Positions 3,973-5,507 of a stretch of 5,507 nucleotides of DNA are shown here, one piece after another. Position 1 is the stretch's first letter, and every line of letters starts with the position of its first letter. The notes under the pieces were generated by a model. The model ran no database searches. It had not been told where the DNA came from and saw nothing but the letters and a program-made list of their open reading frames with translations. The stretch covers positions 1-5,507 of the forward strand of contig JAKASY010000170.1 in assembly GCA_021817625.1 (NCBI GenBank), written 5' to 3'. Position numbers and translations under genes: made by a program. The stretch comes from Bacillota bacterium. Its GTDB lineage: Bacteria > Bacillota_E > JAJZYS01 > JAILZS01.

Positions 3973-4971
3973 TCAGTCCGGGCGGACCCCTTCGGTGTCG
4001 CTCGGCTCCAGGATGAGCAGCCGGTCTCCCTCTGCCAGCGGTACATCTACGCGCGCGCCGATGCGCACCTGGCGGTCGTGAACGACGCCGAGGATGAGCG
4101 GCAGTCCAGACCGCTCGCGGAGGTGGCCAAGGGTGGTGCCCGGGCCGACAGCTTGCGCCGGTACCTCACGCACCCGGTAGGAAGGGGAGTCGACAAGGCG
4201 CAGCAGAAGCTCGCCCGCGTGGGGGGCCTCCACGCTCTTGGCCAGAGCGTGCCCGACCAGTTCGTCCACGGGTAGCACGGCATGCACGCCCAGATCCGCG
4301 AGCGCGCCGCGGGCTCGGGCGCTCTGGGCCAGGCAAGCGACGGGCAGGTCAGGCCGAAGATGGCGTAGCGCAATCACCGCCATAACAGTCGCCCCGTCGT
4401 CGCCCAAGCAGACCAGAGCGGCGCGCGCGCTCTCGGGATAGGCGCGGGAGAGCACACTTCCGTCCGCCGGGTCGCCCCGTACGAAGTGGGCGTGCGGATG
4501 GTCGACCGGCAGGGTGGAGGCATCCGCCACTACCAGCACTTCGAGACCTGCGGCCAGAAGCTCGCGCGCGGCTATCTCTGCCTGCGCGTTCCAGCCAAGG
4601 ACCAGGGTGTGATCGCGCATGCGACGCCCACCTCCGATGCCGAACAGGCGGCGAATACGCGCCTCGGCCGCGGCCGAGGCGGCGTTGGCGAAGAGTAGCC
4701 CGAGCAGTGGGATGGCTGTGAGCATGACGCCGACGGCCACCACGCGGCCCCACGCGGTTATCGGCGTGACGTCGCCATAGCCAACCGTGGACGCCGTGGT
4801 GATAGCCCAGTACAAGGCCGTGCCGAAGCTCCGGTGGTCTGCCAGGGCGAACAGGGCCGCGCCAGCTACCAGCACAATGACCAGCAGGAGCGCCGGGCGT
4901 AGGCGCCCAGCCAGCGCGCGCGTCCGCTCCAGGAACACCTGGAAGAGCAGCAACCGACCGCCCCCTGGCAC
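3973..4971 (-). CDS. Two-transmembrane potassium channel with RCK/TrkA regulatory module
   Basis: A 332-residue inner-membrane ion channel of the MthK/Kch-like ion_trans_2 type. Domains in order: TM1 about 25-45, pore helix and selectivity filter (TVGYGD, 62-67) at about 49-70, TM2 about 73-98, a basic linker (RIRRLFGIGGGRRMRD, 105-120), a TrkA-N/RCK Rossmann domain from 121 (TLVLGWNAQAEIAARELL, 122-139; acidic Asp150 ending the second strand; LVCLGDDGATVMAV, 186-199), and a TrkA-C domain at about 265-325 (AEGDRLLIL, 313-321). TVGYGD is the canonical K+ filter. The RCK domain would gate the tetramer through a cytosolic ligand such as nucleotide or Ca2+; the glycine pattern is GWN-A and not GxGxxG, so the ligand is uncertain. 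The longest form starts at GTG 4971 without a ribosome-binding site; TTG at 4953, with AGGGGG 7 nt upstream, is a plausible alternative. The gene stands alone. Confidence 0.93.
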   Translation of the reverse strand: MPGGGRLLLFQVFLERTRALAGRLRPALLLVIVLVAGAALFALADHRSFGTALYWAITTASTVGYGDVTPITAWGRVVAVGVMLTAIPLLGLLFANAASAAAEARIRRLFGIGGGRRMRDHTLVLGWNAQAEIAARELLAAGLEVLVVADASTLPVDHPHAHFVRGDPADGSVLSRAYPESARAALVCLGDDGATVMAVIALRHLRPDLPVACLAQSARARGALADLGVHAVLPVDELVGHALAKSVEAPHAGELLLRLVDSPSYRVREVPAQAVGPGTTLGHLRERSGLPLILGVVHDRQVRIGARVDVPLAEGDRLLILEPSDTEGVRPD

Positions 4972-5006
4972 GGAGTGTACACCGCCATGGTGCGGCAGCC
5001 CTCGTC

Positions 5007-5507
5007 ATGTACAGCCACGACCCCCACGTCACAGCTGACCAGCTAGCGCGTCTGCGACGCCTGTTCGGCCTTGACGCGCCGCTCTGGCGCCAGTACGTCA
5101 ACTGGCTCATCCAGGCCACCCGAGGCAACTTCGGTTACTCCTTCTACTACGGCGAGCCGGCCGTCGTCATGATGTGGCAGCGGGCCGCGGCTACGGCGAC
5201 GCTCATGGGCAGCGCCTTTGCCGCCGCGGTTACGGTGTCCTTCATCGTCGGCGTGATGTCCGCGGTACGACGCTACTCCATCTGGGATCATCTCGTGACC
5301 GTGGTCTCCTACGCCGGCGTGTCGCTGCCGACGTTCTGGGTGGGCCTAATGGCCATCGTCTTGTTCGCGGTCGACCTGCACTGGCTCCCGGCAGGAGGCG
5401 TCGGCTCCGGCGGGGCGACTCAAGACCTGGGTCACCTCATCCTTCCGGCCTCGGTCCTCGCATCCTCCATGATCGCCAACGAGTCACGCTACGTGCGCTC
5501 CGCCGTG
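5007..5507 (+). CDS. DppB/OppB-type ABC transporter permease, N-terminally truncated and partial
   Basis: 167 codons visible, running off the right edge. It matches inner-membrane permeases of peptide/nickel/opine ABC importers from about residue 45 of the family: HVTADQLARLRRLFGLDAPL (7-26), QYVNWLIQATRGNFGYS (29-45), membrane segment about 66-86, SAVRRYSIWDHLVTVV (85-100), SLPTFWVGLMAIVLFAV (106-122), LHWLPAGG (124-131), and LILPASVLASSMIANESRYV (144-163). Missing is the N-terminal helix and the conserved LAPGDP segment that normally precede this part. Upstream the frame is open but antisense to the channel gene, with no ATG or GTG, and no ribosome-binding site precedes ATG 5007. Residues just before it (AALVMY) still resemble the family, which places the break at about 4990-5000. 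It is therefore probably a 5'-truncated pseudogene or an assembly join. If intact elsewhere, it would import peptides or similar solutes. Confidence 0.88.
   Translation, partial: MYSHDPHVTADQLARLRRLFGLDAPLWRQYVNWLIQATRGNFGYSFYYGEPAVVMMWQRAAATATLMGSAFAAAVTVSFIVGVMSAVRRYSIWDHLVTVVSYAGVSLPTFWVGLMAIVLFAVDLHWLPAGGVGSGGATQDLGHLILPASVLASSMIANESRYVRSAV

Noticed and set aside
3477..4046. Minus-strand 189-codon frame opposite the RHH antitoxin
   Set aside because: Antisense to a well-supported antitoxin; Arg/Ser/Trp-rich translation without motifs.
4349..5128. Minus-strand 259-codon frame spanning the channel and permease starts
   Set aside because: Out of frame with the channel gene and antisense to the permease; Arg/Gly/Trp-rich shadow sequence.
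1..5507. CRISPR array, tRNA, rRNA or insertion-sequence ends
   Set aside because: No regularly spaced repeats, cloverleaf-like blocks, transposase motifs or terminal inverted repeats were found on reading both strands.

Overview
The window is high-GC bacterial DNA (roughly two thirds G+C by eye) with frequent GTG starts and short intergenic gaps. No gene fixes the species. A Chloroflexota/Thermomicrobia-like or actinobacterial source is a guess from base composition and gene content only.

Left part (1-1874, minus strand): an amino-sugar/sialic-acid type operon. In transcription order it holds a possible 52-codon leader ORF, an RpiR/MurR-family regulator (HTH plus SIS sugar-phosphate sensor), NanE (ManNAc-6-P to GlcNAc-6-P epimerase), and the first 45 codons of a secreted protein with a clear signal peptide, probably the substrate-binding protein of an uptake ABC transporter. 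The genes are tightly packed: an ATGA overlap, a 12-nt gap, and a ribosome-binding site starting inside the nanE stop codon. The rpiR ribosome-binding site lies in the 3' arm of a predicted hairpin, and an AAGAA-AA-TTCTT inverted repeat beside a TGTAAT box is a plausible RpiR operator.

Middle part (1875-3972): an accessory-looking stretch. It contains a coding-like but stop-interrupted remnant around 2053-2220, a complete Phd/YefM-VapC type II toxin-antitoxin pair (minus strand) with a well-formed promoter overlapped by inverted repeats, about 400 bp of non-coding DNA with palindromes, and a second toxin-antitoxin locus (plus strand). In the second locus the ribbon-helix-helix antitoxin is intact, but the overlapping PIN toxin breaks off after about 30 residues.

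Right part (3973-5507): a two-transmembrane potassium channel with a TVGYGD filter and a cytosolic RCK/TrkA module (minus strand), then, divergently, a DppB/OppB-type ABC permease that runs off the window. The permease lacks the family's N-terminal membrane helix and has no visible ribosome-binding site. Its start lies 35 bp from the channel start, which suggests a rearrangement junction (or an assembly join).

Most of this is recognisable biology. The more interesting points are the possible translational-coupling leader of the rpiR-nanE operon, the operator array of the first toxin-antitoxin locus, the decayed second locus that left an orphan antitoxin, and the truncated permease at the channel border.
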